Source: Micromonospora sp. LH3U1 (GTDB lineage Bacteria; Actinomycetota; Actinomycetes; Mycobacteriales; Micromonosporaceae). From it: 64,000 bases of DNA. The notes under the pieces are model-generated. The model saw only the letters and a list, made by a program, of their open reading frames with translations, did not search any database and was not told the DNA's origin. Position 1 is the first letter of the stretch. Every line of letters begins with the position of its first letter. The translations under genes were made by a program, and so were the position numbers. Shown in pieces: positions 61,082-64,000 of this stretch. The DNA is taken from contig NZ_CP116936.1 in the NCBI RefSeq assembly GCF_028475105.1, positions 1 through 64,000 of the forward strand. The letters run 5' to 3'.

Positions 61082-62515
61082 TTAGTCGGTGGTGGGGCGG
61101 TTGGAGCGGCGAGTGGGGCGGGCGCTTCGGCTGGTTGGCGTTGGAGCCTCCGCCGTTTCCGCGTCGGCAGGATGGGCCGGACCGGAGAGGTCCGGGCCGG
61201 TACGTGGCGCGGGCACCCGGGGCGCGGCTGTGGCCTCGCCTGGCAGGGAGCCCGTCCTGGGCGCCTGCGGTCGGGCGTCGGACCTGCTGCGCCGAGCGGG
61301 GATTCTGGCCGTCGACGGCACCGAATCGGCCTTGGCGCCCGACGGTGGGTTGGCCAGAGCGTTCGGGATCGATCCGCTGACGGTGGCCGGCGTCGGGTCG
61401 GCTTTCGTGTCCGGGTCAGCCGCACTCTGCTCGTCCGCCCGACGCCGGTGTCCGGCCCGACTCCGTTCGACTGCCCGACTCCGGTCGGCCCGCTCGGCGA
61501 GGACGGCGGCCAGCACCGAGCCGCCGACACCGGCGATCACCGCGTACGGGGCGATCAGTTGGGTGGACAACTGCGCGGGGCCCAGCGTCGACCAGTGCGG
61601 CAGGGTGGTGAGGTAGGCGAGCGCGACGAGCATCGGGCCGGCCGCGCCGGAAGCCGCCGCGCCGACGCGGTGCCCGATCGACCTGGCGGCCCGTCGGGCG
61701 GCCAGCACGCCGATCAGCAGTGCGGGCACGAGTGCCAGCAGCGCACCGGGCCAGTAGAGCTGGTCCCCGATCCAGTACCGCGAGTGGTCCGGGTCGAGCT
61801 GCCAGGTGCCGAGCTGAGCGCCGGTCAGCCCTCGTCCGACGCGTACCCCGTCGATCACCGAGACCACCGCGAGCAGCCAGAGCCAGGCGGCAGTCACGGT
61901 CACGTTGACCGCGGCGGCCCGGGAGCGAAGCGCCCAGATCGCGACGAGCACGCCGATCAGGATGCCCAGCACCGCCTGTACGGCGGCCGTCCGTTGTGGT
62001 GCGCCGGTGTCGGCGCCGGTCGCGACCCGCGCCGGTACGGCGATCAGCAGCACCGTGACCAGCCCGCCGAGGCCGGCGCCGAGCGCAACGGTCACCCGCC
62101 GCAGCAGGCCGTCACGGTCGTTGGGCGGGGTCTCGGAGACCTGCCCGCCTGTCGCCTCCGGGGCGACGGCTTCGGCGGCAGGTGGACGCTCGGTGCCAAG
62201 GGTCGCCTCCTCCGGCGTGGTCGTGGCGTCCGAAGCGTCCGTCGCCTTCGAGCCGGTCACCTGCGGCTCGGCCGTCGTCGGTGCGTTGCGGTGGTGTAGC
62301 CGCTGCGCGCAGACCGCACCGAGGACCGTCGAGCTGGCGGCGAGCCAGGTGGCCCAGGCGAGGCCATCCGCCCAGGCTGTGTCGGTGGCCCCGGCATCGC
62401 TGGGCGTCCAGGTGATGACGCCCAGCCCGTATCCGAAGCCCAGTTGCGCGGCACCCGCTCCGGCAGCGACCCCGATCGCCGTGGCGATCGACATTCCCCA
62501 GCCCTGTCTGGCCAT
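61082..62515 (-). CDS. Polytopic membrane protein with disordered tail
   Basis: A 477-aa membrane protein of unknown family. Helices are seen at about 10-35 and 50-68, then a Thr/Ala/Glu-rich loop (about 75-130), then at least four more helices (for example VTVALGAGLGGLVTVLLIAV, then AAVQAVLGILIGVLVAIWAL). The last 130 residues are polar, Arg/Pro-rich and probably disordered in the cytoplasm. ATG at 62515, divergent from the PASTA gene. Confidence 0.72.
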   Translation of the reverse strand: MARQGWGMSIATAIGVAAGAGAAQLGFGYGLGVITWTPSDAGATDTAWADGLAWATWLAASSTVLGAVCAQRLHHRNAPTTAEPQVTGSKATDASDATTTPEEATLGTERPPAAEAVAPEATGGQVSETPPNDRDGLLRRVTVALGAGLGGLVTVLLIAVPARVATGADTGAPQRTAAVQAVLGILIGVLVAIWALRSRAAAVNVTVTAAWLWLLAVVSVIDGVRVGRGLTGAQLGTWQLDPDHSRYWIGDQLYWPGALLALVPALLIGVLAARRAARSIGHRVGAAASGAAGPMLVALAYLTTLPHWSTLGPAQLSTQLIAPYAVIAGVGGSVLAAVLAERADRSRAVERSRAGHRRRADEQSAADPDTKADPTPATVSGSIPNALANPPSGAKADSVPSTARIPARRSRSDARPQAPRTGSLPGEATAAPRVPAPRTGPDLSGPAHPADAETAEAPTPTSRSARPTRRSNRPTTD

Positions 62516-62637
62516 GCCGGGCAGCGTAACGTCCCGTCGTCAACGCGGCGAGTCGCAACGACCCGCCGGCATGGACCGCCGATGCGGCGGATTGGGCGGC
62601 GGACGGTACGGTCGCCGGTAATGAGGCGGTGGGCGGT

Positions 62638-63336
62638 ATGACGGACACGAACACAGGTCGGCAGGATGCCGCCGGTGGCCGGGACGGCGGCGGGGCGGGG
62701 CGGGCCAGCGTAATGCTGGGTGGTGGGTTGGCTGCTGTGCTGCTCGCCGTGGTCGGCGCGACCGGCGGCTGGCTGCTGGCCGGCGAGGACGACACACCTT
62801 CGGGGGATCCGCTGGCCGTCGCGACCACGACCGGTCCGCCGACCGGCCGGGCCACCGCGCCCCGCCCGAGCGTCGATCGCACCACGCCGTCGGCCGTCCG
62901 GACCTCCGCCACCCCGACCAAGGGGGCGGGCCTGACCGTGCCACCGGTGATCGGCACCGACTTCGTGGAGGCCCGGGACATGCTGCGCAAGCAGCGGCTG
63001 GGCTGGCGGCTGGTCTTCGGCGGTGGCACCGGTCGTACGGTCGAGAGCACCTCACCGGACGTGGGCACCGAGGTTGCCCGGGGTACGACGGTGCAACTGC
63101 AGGTGGCTGGGCCAGCGCCAGCCGCTGAGGTGCCGGACGTGGTCGGAAAGGACTGCGCCAAGGCCGTCGACGAGTTGGTCGACGAGGGCCTCTACCCGCG
63201 TTACGTCAGCGGCCGCAGCGGAAAGGTCGTCCGGCAGGAGCCGGCCGAGGACGGCCCGGCGCGTTGGAACGACGAGGTCAGCATCTGGTGTGGGGCGGGC
63301 CCCCTCCAACCGCCGACCACGAAACCCGCTCCCTGA
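62638..63336 (+). CDS. PASTA-domain membrane protein
   Basis: A 232-aa protein with a short cytoplasmic N-terminus, one membrane helix (about 26-48, VMLGGGLAAVLLAVVGATGG), a Thr/Pro linker, and two PASTA domains. The first (about 105-165) starts PPVIGTDFVEARDML; the second (about 172-225) starts EVPDVVGKDCAKAVDEL. PASTA domains bind peptidoglycan or muropeptides, as in PknB. No kinase domain is present, so this is a sensor or adaptor. ATG at 62638 preferred over GTG at 62629. Confidence 0.88.
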   Translation: MTDTNTGRQDAAGGRDGGGAGRASVMLGGGLAAVLLAVVGATGGWLLAGEDDTPSGDPLAVATTTGPPTGRATAPRPSVDRTTPSAVRTSATPTKGAGLTVPPVIGTDFVEARDMLRKQRLGWRLVFGGGTGRTVESTSPDVGTEVARGTTVQLQVAGPAPAAEVPDVVGKDCAKAVDELVDEGLYPRYVSGRSGKVVRQEPAEDGPARWNDEVSIWCGAGPLQPPTTKPAP

Positions 63337-63415
63337 TCCCCACCGACGACGGTGTCGGCGACTAGGTTGACGGTCGAGGGCCATGACGCCCGTCCGGTTC
63401 GGGAAAGGACGTGCG

Positions 63416-64000
63416 ATGAGCGACGACCGCCAGGAGCCGCCCGCCGGCGAGCACGACGACGACCGGACCCGCCCTCTGCCAGCCGCCGGCGACCGGCCGG
63501 AGCAACCGCAACCGGCACGACCCGCCGCCGAGCCGGATCAGACGGCTCCGATCAAGCGGCCCGCATCGCCAGACGAGACGGCTCCGATCGACCGGGCTGT
63601 CCCGGCTGGTCCCGCCGCGTCCCCCGACCAGACCATGCCGATCGATCGTTCCGCTGGCACGCAGCCGGGCCCGCCGGCCGACCGGACGGCGCGGATACCC
63701 GCGGAGCGCCCGACCTCGCCGTCGTGGTCCGGGCGGGCGGAGGTTCGGTCGCCCCAGCCGGCTGACCCCTCCGGGGAGTGGTACGTCGAGGAACAGGGTG
63801 GCCGGCGATGGTGGCTGCCGATCCTCTGGGGTGTGCTCGCGCTGCTGCTCGCCGGCCTGCTGGGTGGAGGGCTCTGGCTGGTGCTCTCCCAGCAGGATGA
63901 CGACCGGGATGATCCGGGGTCCACCCCGTCACTCCCGCCCGCCAGTGCCACCAGCGCCGCACCGACCAGCGCATCTCCCACCTCGGCGGCGCCGACCAGC
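63416..64000 (+). CDS. Membrane protein with TAPI repeats, cut by the window end
   Basis: A partial gene with 195 codons visible. It starts MSDDRQEPPAGEHDDDRTRP after AGGAC. A disordered region carries three copies of a nine-residue unit, DQTAPIKRP, DETAPIDRA and DQTMPIDRS, plus a decayed fourth (RTARIPAER). Then comes a membrane helix (about 140-160, LPILWGVLALLLAGLLGGGL) and a Ser/Thr/Ala/Pro stretch to the window end. Family not recognised. Same direction as the PASTA gene, 79 bases after it. Confidence 0.75.
   Translation, partial: MSDDRQEPPAGEHDDDRTRPLPAAGDRPEQPQPARPAAEPDQTAPIKRPASPDETAPIDRAVPAGPAASPDQTMPIDRSAGTQPGPPADRTARIPAERPTSPSWSGRAEVRSPQPADPSGEWYVEEQGGRRWWLPILWGVLALLLAGLLGGGLWLVLSQQDDDRDDPGSTPSLPPASATSAAPTSASPTSAAPTS

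Overview
The window is the origin end of a high-GC actinobacterial chromosome. By gene order, codon bias and the kind of small proteins present it most resembles Micromonosporaceae (Micromonospora/Salinispora type). This assignment is inference from synteny and style, not from a database search. Nearly every gene is GC-rich at third positions, starts with ATG or GTG, and is shadowed by long spurious open frames on the other strand.

Region 1 (1-14.6 kb) is the conserved replication core: dnaA, a large oriC with about 18 DnaA-box-like 9-mers, dnaN, gnd, recF, a DUF721 gene, gyrB, gyrA, a DUF3566 membrane protein, tRNA-Ile(GAT), a 42-codon DLW-39-type membrane peptide and tRNA-Ala(TGC). An OhrR-like MarR regulator and two small genes interrupt it between the DUF721 gene and gyrB. 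DnaA-box-like sites also occur before dnaA, before recF and, most strikingly, as a cluster of four between gyrB and gyrA.

Region 2 (14.6-20.9 kb) looks accessory. It follows the tRNA pair, holds hypothetical genes, a decayed IS481-type transposase, a 67-bp diverged direct repeat and a 22-bp direct repeat. It ends in a minus-strand run of kinase, secreted protein, serine hydrolase and MBL-fold hydrolase genes.

Region 3 (20.9-32.4 kb) holds a giant CtpI-like P-type ATPase whose N-terminal half looks like a degenerate second ATPase unit. It is preceded by a 22-aa leader ORF that overlaps its start. Then come transporters, a YbaK-type deacylase, a DsbA/FrnE oxidoreductase, SufE, a CBS protein and prolyl-tRNA synthetase.

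Region 4 (32.5-43.4 kb) has two paralogous SigE-family sigma factors, each overlapping a one-TM beta-propeller gene. Between them lie an SGNH hydrolase, a truncated amidohydrolase-like protein, a secreted Ig-like repeat protein and a rhodanese. A TetR/flavin monooxygenase pair with three palindromes in the shared promoter and an MFS exporter follow.

Region 5 (43.5-48.2 kb) is an Hsp90-family gene followed by a 961-aa TPR protein. Region 6 (48.2-54.9 kb) is a leucine/acyl-CoA catabolic cluster (TetR, biotin carboxylase, HMG-CoA lyase, carboxyltransferase, acyl-CoA dehydrogenase), interrupted by an antisense snapalysin-type protease. Region 7 (55-64 kb) has an XRE-STAND-TPR regulator, a MarR/YceI divergent pair, a glutamate-cysteine-ligase-type enzyme, membrane proteins and a PASTA protein. 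Two intergenic 22-bp-arm palindromes beginning GTTGATCA (50.3 and 61.0 kb) look like members of one repeat family.
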